Assembly (NCBI GenBank): GCA_038747915.1
Contig: JBCDJJ010000073.1
Span: forward strand, 1 to 17,922
Reading direction: 5' to 3'
Length of the DNA stretch: 17,922 nucleotides
Origin: JBCDAP01 sp038747915
Lineage (GTDB): Bacteria; Planctomycetota; Phycisphaerae; Phycisphaerales; UBA1924
This document shows, one piece after another, positions 1 to 7,483 of the stretch; position 1 is the first letter of the stretch; each line of letters starts with the position of its first letter. The notes under the pieces are model-generated. The model worked only from the letters and a program-made list of their open reading frames with translations. It made no database searches and was not told the origin of the DNA. Position numbers and translations under genes: made by a program.

Positions 1-34
1 CCTCTGTATCAAGCCGGGTGATAGAAGAAAAGAA

Positions 35-118
35 TGCCGGAGGAGGGACTCGAACCCTCACGGGTGTTACCCCGGTGGATTTTGAATCCACTGCGTCTGC
101 CGATTCCGCCACTCCGGC
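35..118 (-). tRNA. tRNA-Leu (anticodon CAA)
   Basis: Read on the minus strand, the segment folds as a class II tRNA of 84 nt. The acceptor stem GCCGGAG pairs with CTCCGGC, followed by discriminator A. The anticodon stem GTGGA/TCCAC encloses the loop TTCAAAA, giving anticodon CAA, which reads UUG leucine codons. There is a long variable arm (CGGGGTAACACCCG region) and a T arm GAGGG-TTCGAGT-CCCTC. The long variable arm and A discriminator fit tRNA-Leu. The CCA end is not encoded, because TTC follows the discriminator, so it must be added after transcription. Confidence 0.95.
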
Positions 119-397
119 GCGGGCCGGGAGTGTAGGCGGGCGGGTGTCATGCGTGCGATGAACTCGCGCACTGTGCGTCTTCGTGTTCTCCGATGGTGTT
201 CCCGGATTGCGGTGATGAACGCGTCACGCTCCCACGGGCGGATGGCGGGTACCTGTGGGTGAACGTTCGTGGGAACCGAACGCTCCCACCACCGGACCAC
301 GAAACTCCATGACCGCGAGCCTCGAGCCGGAGCGGCCTTGCGGGCGTGCGCCATCACCAGCGCAGCGGGGCGCCACGCTCCGCAACGGACGAACAGC

Positions 398-1315
398 TTA
401 GAAGTCAAAGACGAGCTGCGCCGATAGCTTCACGTCGTGCTCGTCGGTCCCAGGCTCGACGTCTGACTCGTACTCGTGCACCACGCCGAACGCGAGGGAG
501 AGCCCGGTTCCACGATCGAGTGCGATTTTGTAGTCAGCACCGGTCCGTGTACGGAATTCACCGGTCTCGTCGAGGTCGGGGAAGGCACGCGATTCGACGA
601 CGAACGACTGCGTCTCGGTGATCTGCCACTCCAGATCGGCGCCGAGCACGACCTCGGGCGTGATGTCATCGTTGTCCGAGCCGAACTCGCGGCTGAACCC
701 ACCACCGCCGCGCAACGAGAACTCGAAGTCCGCGCGGCGGAACAGGAAGTAGCCCACACCCGCGTTCGCTGCGAGGCGGTGGTCAAAGTCCTCGAACTGG
801 TCGTACTCGTACGTGCCCGCTACGAAGTAGAGCCACGGAGAATCGGGGTTGAGCCAGTCGTGCTCGATCGCACCGAACAGCTCGTTGTCGGTCGCCTCCG
901 AGTCCTCGGTGGCGTAGTAGTAGTCGAGGGAGAACTCGAGCTTGCTCCGCGCACTCTCGCGGGTGGTGTCGAAGCCGAGGCGGAGGCTCTCGTTCTCGGT
1001 GTTGCCGTAGGACGCGCCGTACCCAAGGCGGAAGGAGTGGCTCCAGGTCGCTTCCGGCTCCGGTGGTTCGGCGGGCGGCTCGGGCCCCGGTGAGGACGCC
1101 GGTTCACCGGGCGCTGCACCTGGGTCCGGGTGCGACGTGGCCGGCGGCGGCGCAAACGTCACGGTGCCATCCTCGTTCGCGGTGTACCCGCTCACATCGA
1201 CACCCTGCGCGCGCAGCAGCTCGAGCAGCTCCGCAGCACTGCCCGCGGTCGTCTGGGCACACACGACCGGGCACCACACCGCCACCACACCACATCCAAA
1301 GAGAACACGATTCAT
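398..1315 (-). CDS. DUF481-type outer-membrane beta-barrel protein
   Basis: The 305-residue product begins with a short secretion signal (residues 1-20, ending VVCA before Q21). A predicted helical stretch (about 25-38) follows, then a proline-rich linker (about 56-89) and a long beta-rich domain (91-305). Alternating aromatic/hydrophobic strands (for example SHSFRLGYGASYGNTENES, then LEFSLDYYYA) and a terminal phenylalanine (AQLVFDF) are typical of outer-membrane barrels. The pattern matches the DUF481/YdiY-like family of 'salt-induced outer membrane' proteins, whose exact function is unknown. The ATG start has no strong Shine-Dalgarno. The gene is divergent from the beta-helix lipoprotein gene, with 249 nt between them. 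The family call is from pattern recognition; no ligand or transport role can be deduced. Confidence 0.75.
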   Translation of the reverse strand: MNRVLFGCGVVAVWCPVVCAQTTAGSAAELLELLRAQGVDVSGYTANEDGTVTFAPPPATSHPDPGAAPGEPASSPGPEPPAEPPEPEATWSHSFRLGYGASYGNTENESLRLGFDTTRESARSKLEFSLDYYYATEDSEATDNELFGAIEHDWLNPDSPWLYFVAGTYEYDQFEDFDHRLAANAGVGYFLFRRADFEFSLRGGGGFSREFGSDNDDITPEVVLGADLEWQITETQSFVVESRAFPDLDETGEFRTRTGADYKIALDRGTGLSLAFGVVHEYESDVEPGTDEHDVKLSAQLVFDF

Positions 1316-1564
1316 GAGGTCAAGATCCGTTCAGGCACGACGCGTGGACGCAGCCTAGCAACTCGGGACTCCCCGATCGGCTCGCATCATGGTGGCCGCG
1401 CTAGCGCAGCGCACAAGAGAGAACCGGAAGTCGAACACTCGCCCGGCCGAACCAAAGCCGCGATGCCAAGCCCATCGATGCGCTGCTTCACACACAGCGT
1501 GCGCCCCCGCGCGGTACGCTGTCAGCCTGAAAGTCGTCTCGCTCATCCAACAAAGGACTCAGCG

Positions 1565-2830
1565 ATGCACTCACCTGGCGTGCTCTCCCACTCGTACACG
1601 TTGACGTGCAGCGCCGCGTTCGTGCTCGGTGCAGCTCTCATCACCGCGACATTCACCGGGTGCGGAGGTGGTCACCGAAGCGCGATCGAGACGTTCGCGG
1701 AGGGCGTCGACGGCCCGATCGTCATTGATGCCACCCGCTTCGGGGCGATCGCCGACGGCCGCACCGACAGCACCGCGGCGTTTCAGTCCGCGATCGACGA
1801 GGTCGCCTCCCGAGGCGGCGGGACGGTGATCATTCCTCCCGGGAAACGCCCGTACTTGATCTCCGATGCCCTCCGCATCACGACCGACAACGTCGTGCTC
1901 GAAGGACCCGGCGCCACCATCCTGATGGCCGACGATGCCCTCAACGGCGAGGTCATCGACTGCATCGAGATCCGCGGCACCGAGGACAACCCTGTCGAGC
2001 ACGTGCGCGTCGAGGGCCTGACCATCGATGCTAATTATTGGAACCAACCCGGGGCCTATAACCCGCGCGGCATCGATGTGGATGATGCCCGCAACATCGT
2101 GATCGATGAGGTCACCATCACGCGTGCCTTTGTCGGCCTGACCTTCGGTAAGAACACCCACTACTGCGATGCCCGCGATGTCACGATCACCGCGTGGCAC
2201 AACGACGCGTTCAACGCCTCGGGCGACGGCGTGAGCGGGTCCTGCTCGAACATCCGCTTCATCCGATGCACCGCTGAGGATGCCTACAACGGCGCACACG
2301 GTGGCCTCCCGGGCGCGCGAAACAACGCCTGGGAGATCGAGGATGGCGCCCAGAACATCACCCTGATCGACTGCGTCGTCAGGCGGTGCGGCGGCGACGG
2401 GTTCGCCGTCCGCAACCACGGCGGCCCGGGCCCGGTGCTCACCTCGGATGTCCGCTTCGAGCGGTGCATCGCTGAGGATGTCGGGCAGTACGGGTTCAAG
2501 GCGGTCGGCAACCCGGCACCCAACACCGTGTCGGGGATCCATCTCATCGACTGCGTGTCCGACGCCGAGGCCGCCTTCCATAAGGACATCCGCGATCTCA
2601 GGATCTCGGGCAGCACCTTCTCGAGCGAGGTCGTCGTCGGCCCGGTCGATCGGAGTGTGATCCGCGACTCTTCGATCGAACGACTCCGCGTGTGGGCCTT
2701 CGACAACGACGGCCACACAGAGTACGAGACCGATGTGCGGCTCGAGGGTGTCGAGCTCGGTTCGCCGATCTCGATCCACGGGGATACTTCTCGGGTCAGG
2801 ACATCCCCGATGTCCACCGCGGAGCACTGA
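1565..2830 (+). CDS. Lipoprotein with pectate-lyase-like right-handed beta-helix
   Basis: The reading frame is open from well upstream, but the ATG at 1565 is preceded by AAAGGA (1552-1557) at 7 nt and is directly followed by a signal peptide, so I place the start there (421 aa). Residues about 11-32 are hydrophobic and end in FTGC, a plausible lipobox, so Cys33 would be lipidated. Residues 54-100 contain the N-terminal signature of the pectate lyase superfamily (Pectate_lyase_3 type): IDATRFGAIADGRTDSTAAF, then a Gly-rich turn and VIIPPGKRPYLIS. The rest is a series of short repeats such as 'V.FERCIAEDVGQYGF', 'IHLIDCVSDA' and 'LRISGSTFS', the coils of a parallel beta-helix. Secreted polysaccharide binding or cleavage is plausible, but I cannot assign substrate or catalytic residues. 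Confidence 0.75.
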   Translation: MHSPGVLSHSYTLTCSAAFVLGAALITATFTGCGGGHRSAIETFAEGVDGPIVIDATRFGAIADGRTDSTAAFQSAIDEVASRGGGTVIIPPGKRPYLISDALRITTDNVVLEGPGATILMADDALNGEVIDCIEIRGTEDNPVEHVRVEGLTIDANYWNQPGAYNPRGIDVDDARNIVIDEVTITRAFVGLTFGKNTHYCDARDVTITAWHNDAFNASGDGVSGSCSNIRFIRCTAEDAYNGAHGGLPGARNNAWEIEDGAQNITLIDCVVRRCGGDGFAVRNHGGPGPVLTSDVRFERCIAEDVGQYGFKAVGNPAPNTVSGIHLIDCVSDAEAAFHKDIRDLRISGSTFSSEVVVGPVDRSVIRDSSIERLRVWAFDNDGHTEYETDVRLEGVELGSPISIHGDTSRVRTSPMSTAEH

Positions 2831-2862
2831 TCAGTTTCGTCCCCCATCAATGCGTGGTTAGG

Positions 2863-2878
2863 CGGCACGACCCGTGCC
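2863..2878 (+). promoter_or_regulatory. Hairpin overlapping a sigma-54-like element upstream of the chemoreceptor gene
   Basis: CGGCACGACCCGTGCC fits GGCACG-N4-xTGC, close to the sigma-54 consensus TGGCACG-N4-TTGC, with T to G at the first base of the -12 block. If used, transcription would start near 2889, 135 nt before the chemoreceptor ATG. The same bases form a perfect hairpin (GGCACG-ACC-CGTGCC, 2864-2878) just after the stop of the upstream gene, with no T-run. It could equally be a 3' stem-loop or a chance palindrome. Confidence 0.3.
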
Positions 2879-3023
2879 AGCCCCCCGGAACCACATATTT
2901 GCGCTGTGAGTGCGTTTGGGCGTCGTGAGCGAACACCCGATGCACACACTCGCCCAAAGTGAACAGAGCAATCGCCACGCTCTGTGCCGGGATGCGCAAC
3001 CGACTCGATGTGGGGATACGACC

Positions 3024-5030
3024 ATGCGTTTGACTGTGACACGCAAACTGGGATTCAGCTTCGGTGCGGTGCTGGCGCTCAGCGCTCTGCTCGCAGGGAC
3101 CGTCATCGTGACGATCTCTGATCTGAACCGGCGCACAAGCAGCATCCAAGATGTTGCCAGCCCGTCGGTCGAGAACGCCGTCGGCCTCCAGGGCGAGCTG
3201 CACCACGCGCTCTCCATGCACCGGGGATACATGATCCTCGGCCTGCAGTCGCTCGCCGACGAGCGACTCGAGGCATGGGACAAGATCAACGCGTACCACG
3301 AGGCACTGCTCGCCCTCGAGGGCAGCTGGGATGATGCGGCATCGGGCGAGGCGCTCACGGAGCTTGACTCCGTCTTAAATGAGTTCCGCATCAATCAAGA
3401 CCGCATCGCCGAGGTCGCCCATACCCCGAACGACTACCCGGCCAACCAGCTCTTCTTCGAGGAAGCGGTGCCGCTCGGGGATGCGATGATCGAAGCCATT
3501 GACGAGGTGCTGCGCCTCGAGCAGCAAGAAAAAGCAACCGGTGAGCGCAAGCTCCTCGTCATGAAGATCGCGGAAGCCAAGGCACACTTCCTGCGCTCGA
3601 GCGCCGCGGTCACCGCGTTCCTCGCCGACGGCAGCGAAGACGCGTACCAAGCCTTCGAGGAGCGCGTCACCGCGTGCCGTGTCTCGGTCGAGCAGCTCAC
3701 CGAGATGACCGGTCTCTTCACACCGGCTCAGTCCAAGGCCTTCGACCGATACCTCGAGGCCCGGACCGGCTTCCTCGACACTGCCAATCGCGTTGTCGAA
3801 ATCCGGCACAGCGCCGGGTGGTGCGTCTCGGAGGACCTCTGCCTCAACGCCGTCACCCCGCTGGCCAACCGCGCGAACGAGCTTGCCACGATCATCGCCG
3901 ATCAGCAGCAGGCCTCGCGCGACAAGCAGATGGCTGACTTCGTGACCGCCAAGTCCACCCTCGTCACCGTGGTCGTGATCTTCTCGGTGTTCGCACTCGG
4001 ACTCGGCACGGTGCTCGCCTATCTGTTGTCCCGCTCGATCAGAGCGGGCATCACGACCGTCGCGAACCGTGCTCAGCAGATCGCCCAGAACGATTTGTCT
4101 GGCGTTCCGCTCGGGCTCAAGCAAGACGACGAGATCGGCGACCTCGCCAGGTCGATGGACACCATGCAGGGGTCGCTCCGCGAACTCATCGGCTCGGTCA
4201 ACGGTGCCGCGAACGAGGTCGCCGCCGGCGTCACCCAGATCGCTGCATCGTCCGATCAGATCGCGACCGGCGCCCGTCAGCAGGGCTCGCAGGTTCAGCA
4301 GGTGGCCGCTGCGGTTCAGCAGATGGCCGCGTCCGTCACCGAAGTCGCGAGCAAGTCGGCCAGCGCCTCGGAGCAGGCCCGCGCCTCGGGCAAGGACGCC
4401 GAGCAGGGCGGTGAGATCGTCCGCGGCACCGTCGACGCGATGAACGACATCGCCGAGGCCGTCCGTGCTTCCTCCGCATCCGTGAGTGAACTCGGACGCC
4501 GCGGCGAGCAGATCGGGCAGATCATCACTGTCATCAACGACATCGCCGATCAGACCAACCTGCTCGCGCTCAACGCCGCCATCGAGGCCGCCCGCGCCGG
4601 CGAACACGGCCGGGGCTTCGCCGTCGTCGCCGACGAGGTCCGCAAGCTCGCCGACCGCACGACCAAGGCAACCGACGAGATCGCCGACTCGATCGACGCG
4701 ATCCAAAGAGAAACCGTCGAAGCCGTCAACCGCATGACCGCGGGCGGCGAGCAGGTCAAGGTGGGCGTGCAGCGGGTCGACGAGGCCGGCACCGCACTCG
4801 AACGCATCGTCGCCGGCTCGACGCAGATCGCAGACGTCATCGTCTCGATCGCAGCGGCAGCGGACGAACAGTCCTCGGCGGCCGACGAGGTCAGCCAGTC
4901 GGTGACCTCGATCTCGCGCGTCGCCGAGCAGACCGCGCAGGGGTGCTCGCAGGCGGCCGATGCAACCACCCTCCTCTCGCAGAAGGCAGAAACCCTCCGC
5001 CGGCTCACCGAGGGCTTCCGCCTCGACTGA
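3024..5030 (+). CDS. Methyl-accepting chemotaxis protein (transmembrane chemoreceptor)
   Basis: The start at 3024 is chosen because GGGGA (3012-3016) lies 7 nt upstream and the first transmembrane helix follows at once (668 aa). Order of parts: TM1 (about 10-33); a periplasmic, mostly helical sensor of about 275 residues, a size fitting a helical bimodular fold; TM2 (about 311-336); HAMP (about 337-390); and a long signalling coiled coil. The highly conserved hairpin tip begins at residue 509 (DQTNLLALNAAIEAARAGEH, then GRGFAVVADEVRKLAD) and is where CheA and CheW bind. No C-terminal CheR/CheB-docking pentapeptide is visible; the protein ends EGFRLD. The sensor has three cysteines: 218, 267 and 273. 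The ligand is unknown. The protein should feed the motor built by the flagellar genes further right. Confidence 0.95.
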   Translation: MRLTVTRKLGFSFGAVLALSALLAGTVIVTISDLNRRTSSIQDVASPSVENAVGLQGELHHALSMHRGYMILGLQSLADERLEAWDKINAYHEALLALEGSWDDAASGEALTELDSVLNEFRINQDRIAEVAHTPNDYPANQLFFEEAVPLGDAMIEAIDEVLRLEQQEKATGERKLLVMKIAEAKAHFLRSSAAVTAFLADGSEDAYQAFEERVTACRVSVEQLTEMTGLFTPAQSKAFDRYLEARTGFLDTANRVVEIRHSAGWCVSEDLCLNAVTPLANRANELATIIADQQQASRDKQMADFVTAKSTLVTVVVIFSVFALGLGTVLAYLLSRSIRAGITTVANRAQQIAQNDLSGVPLGLKQDDEIGDLARSMDTMQGSLRELIGSVNGAANEVAAGVTQIAASSDQIATGARQQGSQVQQVAAAVQQMAASVTEVASKSASASEQARASGKDAEQGGEIVRGTVDAMNDIAEAVRASSASVSELGRRGEQIGQIITVINDIADQTNLLALNAAIEAARAGEHGRGFAVVADEVRKLADRTTKATDEIADSIDAIQRETVEAVNRMTAGGEQVKVGVQRVDEAGTALERIVAGSTQIADVIVSIAAAADEQSSAADEVSQSVTSISRVAEQTAQGCSQAADATTLLSQKAETLRRLTEGFRLD

Positions 5031-5069
5031 GTGACCCTGCACCGGCGCAGCTCATCAGCGCACCCCCTC

Positions 5070-5134
5070 CATCCGCGTTGAGATCGATGGCACCCGCACC
5101 GCCCGCGGCGTCCATCGGGGTGTCAACGCGGATG
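5070..5134. terminator. Long stem-loop between convergent chemoreceptor and hpt genes
   Basis: CATCCGCGTTGA (5070-5081) and TCAACGCGGATG (5123-5134) are a perfect 12-bp inverted repeat. Inside it, CGATGG (5085-5090) pairs with CCATCG (5112-5117). Two smaller perfect hairpins follow: GGTGTG-CGC-CACACC (5151-5165) and CCGGC-ACGAC-GCCGG (5170-5184). The spacer separates genes that converge, so a bidirectional terminator or 3' mRNA-protecting structure is likely. There is no long T-run, so classic intrinsic termination is not proven. Confidence 0.5.
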
Positions 5135-5193
5135 TTTCATTGGCTCGCAGGGTGTGCGCCACACCGTCACCGGCACGACGCCGGCGCGCGGGG

Positions 5194-5784
5194 TCACGCC
5201 GGCTCGGCGTCCGAGACCTCGAGCCGCCGCAGCGTCACGATCTCCGGTAGGTTCCGGTACGACCCGTCGAAGTCCAGCCCGTACCCCACCACGAACTCGT
5301 CGGGGATCTCGAAGCCGATGTGCTCCGCCTCGGCGTGCTCGGCCCGCTCAACACGCTTGCTCAGCAGCACCACCGTCCGCACGGATGCCGGCTGCTGCTG
5401 CTGCGTGAGTCGCTGCACGAGCGAGAGCGTCCGCCCCGAATCGAGGATGTCGTCGATGATCACGACGTGCCGCCCGCCGAGCCCCTTGGGGAACAGGCCC
5501 TCCAGATCAGCGCCCGCCGACCGCGTCGACTCACCGACGTAGCTCGACACCGTCACCGCGGCGATCGAGAGCTTGATAGGCATCTCGCGGATCAGATCCG
5601 CTGCGAACACCATCGCGCCCGTCATCACCGGCAGCAGCACAACCCGGTCGCCGTGGGCCTCTGGGTCGGCGCCCTCCGAGCGGACCGCCTCCGCGAGCTC
5701 CTCGCTCAGCGCGCGGCCAAGCTGCGCCACGCGCGCCCGCAGCTCGTCTCGGGAGATCAGCACGCGATCGATGTCCTCGCGCAT
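5194..5784 (-). CDS. hpt: Hypoxanthine phosphoribosyltransferase
   Basis: The enzyme transfers the phosphoribosyl group of PRPP to hypoxanthine (and usually guanine) in purine salvage in the cytosol. With the start at 5784 (MREDIDRVL) it has 196 residues, near the usual 175-190. The PRPP-binding motif VVIIDDILDSGRT lies at about 108-119, with the acidic pair D-D and the D-S-G-R-T loop. The SSYVGEST segment (about 80-87) is the flexible catalytic loop. PDEFVVGYGLDFDGSYRNLP near the C-terminus is the family's base-binding signature. An in-frame ATG at 5814 would add ten residues (MLAGGRYAPG) that look non-native; neither start has a convincing Shine-Dalgarno. Only 38 nt separate this start from the divergent MarR gene, so their promoters must overlap. 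Confidence 0.93.
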   Translation of the reverse strand: MREDIDRVLISRDELRARVAQLGRALSEELAEAVRSEGADPEAHGDRVVLLPVMTGAMVFAADLIREMPIKLSIAAVTVSSYVGESTRSAGADLEGLFPKGLGGRHVVIIDDILDSGRTLSLVQRLTQQQQPASVRTVVLLSKRVERAEHAEAEHIGFEIPDEFVVGYGLDFDGSYRNLPEIVTLRRLEVSDAEPA

Positions 5785-5822
5785 CCCCGGAGCATACCGC
5801 CCCCCTGCTAGCATCTACGGCG

Positions 5823-6311
5823 ATGGCATCGAGCGATCGACGCACGAGGCTCGCGCGAGAGGTAGGAAAGCGCAGTCCCTTCGACCTCGTCGAGGAGGAG
5901 GCCTTTCTCACCGTCGCCCGGACCTACGAGCACCTCGTCTCGCCGTTTCAGGCCCTCTTCCGGTGCCACGGGCTGTCACTCTCGCTGTACAACGCGCTGC
6001 GGACGATCGTCGGCGAGGGTGAAGACGGCCTCCCGATCGGCGAGATCGCCCGGCGCATGATCTTCCGCGAGCCCGACATCACCAGGTTGGTCCAGAAGCT
6101 CGAGTCCGCCGGCCTCGTCCAGCGCACCCGCTCCGCCGAGGACGGCCGTGTTGTGCTCATCGCCCCCACGCCCCAGGGTCAGCGGAAGATCCGGGAGCTC
6201 TCCGAGCCGGTGAGAAAGGAACTCCAGGACCTGCTGGGGCACGTCCCGCCGCCCGACCTCCACCGGCTCATCGACCTCCTGGAGCAGGCCCGAGGCGAGG
6301 CCCCCGAATAA
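5823..6311 (+). CDS. MarR-family winged-helix transcriptional regulator
   Basis: The 162-residue protein has the MarR layout. It begins with an N-terminal dimerisation helix (about 20-50). A helix-turn-helix (about 70-100) follows with IGEIARRMIFREPDITRLVQ, then the beta-wing (RTRSAEDGRVVLIAPTPQG, about 101-119, with the conserved D-x-R) and a C-terminal dimerisation helix (about 120-157). Such proteins bind palindromes as dimers and usually repress neighbouring genes until a small ligand binds or a cysteine is oxidised; one Cys (48) is present. The next gene on the strand encodes an NTF2-fold protein, and the gap holds two palindromic boxes, so I infer it controls that gene. The Shine-Dalgarno is weak. 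Confidence 0.9.
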   Translation: MASSDRRTRLAREVGKRSPFDLVEEEAFLTVARTYEHLVSPFQALFRCHGLSLSLYNALRTIVGEGEDGLPIGEIARRMIFREPDITRLVQKLESAGLVQRTRSAEDGRVVLIAPTPQGQRKIRELSEPVRKELQDLLGHVPPPDLHRLIDLLEQARGEAPE

Positions 6312-6314
6312 AAC

Positions 6315-6346
6315 TGTTGCCACAGATATTTTTTTCTGTTGCAACA
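6315..6346 (+). promoter_or_regulatory. Double palindromic operator candidate for the MarR-family regulator
   Basis: TGTTGCCACA (6315-6324, one mismatched pair) and TGTTGCAACA (6337-6346, a perfect 10-bp palindrome) are two copies of one box. Their centres are 22 bp apart, about two helical turns, so two dimers would sit on the same DNA face. The spacer is AT-rich with a run of seven T, unlike the GC-rich surroundings. The pair also forms a larger inverted repeat, TGTTGCCACAG with CTGTTGCAACA (10 of 11 matches). The site lies just after the regulator's stop codon and 70 nt before the start of the NTF2-like gene. The assignment to MarR is inference from position and symmetry. Confidence 0.6.
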
Positions 6347-6415
6347 TCTATTTCTGAATCGCATCCTTCGCCGGGCGACACACGCCCGAGTCACACCACT
6401 CGAAAGGAACCCGCT

Positions 6416-6787
6416 GTGAAGCACGAAGAACTGACCGCACGCATCAACGAGCTCCAGGACTACATCAAGACCGGCCGCATCCTCGAGGCCATGGACGAGT
6501 TCTACGACGAGTCCATCGCCATGCAGGAAAACGCCAACCCGCCGACCGTCGGCCTCGCCGAGAACACCGAGCGGGAGAAGCAGTTCCTCGCGCAGATCAA
6601 GGAGTTTCAGCGGTACGAGCCGCTCGCCGTCACCGTGGGCGACCACGCGACCGCGGTCGAGTCGGTCATGGAGTTCATCAACATCGAGGGCCACCAGGTC
6701 AAGCTCGAGCAGGTCACCGTTCAGCGGTGGAACGAGGCCGGCAAGATCGTTCACGAGCGCTTCTACTACGACGCCTCGGGCAAGTAA
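6416..6787 (+). CDS. NTF2-fold (SnoaL-like) small protein
   Basis: The start is GTG at 6416, supported by AAAGGA (6403-6408) at 7 nt; an in-frame ATG at 6317 lies inside the operator candidate and would add 33 unlike residues. The 123-aa product has the NTF2/SnoaL pattern. N-terminal helices (residues 2-33, ending LEAMDEFYDESIAMQEN) are followed by a helix with TEREKQFLAQIKEF. Long beta strands come last (LAVTVGDHATAVESVMEF, VKLEQVTVQRW, IVHERFYYD). Members include small cyclases, isomerases and ligand-binding proteins, so no reaction can be assigned. It probably forms a unit with the upstream MarR gene and converges on ppa with only 9 nt between stops. Confidence 0.75.
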   Translation: MKHEELTARINELQDYIKTGRILEAMDEFYDESIAMQENANPPTVGLAENTEREKQFLAQIKEFQRYEPLAVTVGDHATAVESVMEFINIEGHQVKLEQVTVQRWNEAGKIVHERFYYDASGK

Positions 6788-6796
6788 GGCCCGTCC

Positions 6797-7363
6797 TCAG
6801 AGCCCGACCAACGCTCCACGCTGCCGCGCCTGCCAGTAGTTGTGGAGCGACTCGTCGATGATCTTCTTCGCGGCCTCCGCGGGCTGGATCTCATCCACCG
6901 CGACCTCTTTGCCCTCGAGCGTCTTGTAGTCCTCGAAGAACCGCTTGAGCATCTTGAACCGGTGCTGCGGGAACTGCTCGGCCTCGTGGTACTCCGCGTA
7001 CTCCGGGTCGTTGGCCAGGACCGCCACGATCTTGTGGTCCGCGTCGCCGTCATCGATCATCGACATCACGCCGATCGCGCGCGCATCGCACACGCACATC
7101 GAGGGGATCCGCTCGGCTGAAAACACCAGCACGTCGAGCGGATCCGAATCCTCCGCGTACGTCTGCGGGATGAAGCCGTAGTTCGCCGGGTAATACACAG
7201 CAGAACTCAACACTCGGTCGAGACGCAGCATCCCCGTCGCCTTGTCGAGTTCGTACTTATTGGACGACCCCTGGGAGATCTCGATCACGGCGCGGAAATA
7301 GGTCGGCAGGTCCTTGCCGTCGCCCTCGATGCTGGGTGTCACGCTGTGCCAGGGGTGAAGCAT
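6797..7363 (-). CDS. ppa: Inorganic pyrophosphatase, family I (soluble)
   Basis: The enzyme hydrolyses pyrophosphate to two phosphates in the cytosol, pulling biosynthetic reactions forward. I use the ATG at 7363 (MLHPWHSV), giving 188 aa. An ATG at 7393 would add ten residues unlike the family, and neither has a good Shine-Dalgarno. Family I hallmarks are present: EISQGSSNKYE (about 28-38), YYPANYGFIPQT (57-68), and the signature D-S-D-P-L-D at 72-77, whose aspartates bind Mg2+. A further acidic cluster, IDDGDADHK (103-111), follows. The length is a little above the bacterial norm of about 175. The gene lies beyond the flagellin terminator on the same strand, so it probably has its own promoter in 7364-7419. 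Confidence 0.95.
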   Translation of the reverse strand: MLHPWHSVTPSIEGDGKDLPTYFRAVIEISQGSSNKYELDKATGMLRLDRVLSSAVYYPANYGFIPQTYAEDSDPLDVLVFSAERIPSMCVCDARAIGVMSMIDDGDADHKIVAVLANDPEYAEYHEAEQFPQHRFKMLKRFFEDYKTLEGKEVAVDEIQPAEAAKKIIDESLHNYWQARQRGALVGL

Positions 7364-7419
7364 GGTGGATTCCGCGTGGCGGACCAAGAGCATATCGAAC
7401 GGCGCGACGCGTGCGCACG

Positions 7420-7446
7420 AAAACGCCCCGGCCGGAAGCCGGGGCG
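7420..7446 (-). terminator. Intrinsic terminator of the flagellin 1 transcript
   Basis: On the minus strand CGCCCCGGC-TTCCG-GCCGGGGCG (7446 to 7424) is a perfect 9-bp GC stem with a 5-nt loop, followed directly by TTTT (7423-7420). It lies 37 nt after the flagellin 1 stop codon and separates the flagellar transcript from ppa. It is the clearest Rho-independent terminator in the window. Confidence 0.85.
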
Positions 7447-7483
7447 TGAATATCGATCAGGTTCTCAGCTCGAGGTCGAGCCG

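Noticed and set aside
119..397. Short hairpin CGTTCG-(7)-CGAACG (264-282) and repeated CGCTCCCAC (227-235, 281-289)
   Set aside because: Short, without a T-run or conserved context; could be chance in this spacer, where I see no gene.
67..408. 113-codon open frame on the minus strand
   Set aside because: It runs into the tRNA-Leu gene and has a basic, low-complexity translation; no ribosome site or family pattern.
1130..1564. Upstream extension of the beta-helix lipoprotein frame
   Set aside because: It overlaps the divergent DUF481 gene, is Arg-rich, and would place the lipoprotein signal in the middle of the protein.
1571..2827. 418-codon open frame on the minus strand
   Set aside because: It mirrors the beta-helix lipoprotein gene, which has a signal peptide, ribosome site and clear fold; the mirror frame has none of these.
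3375..5042. 555-codon open frame on the minus strand
   Set aside because: It is antisense to the chemoreceptor gene, low-complexity in composition and without recognisable domains; high GC with strong codon bias keeps opposite frames open.
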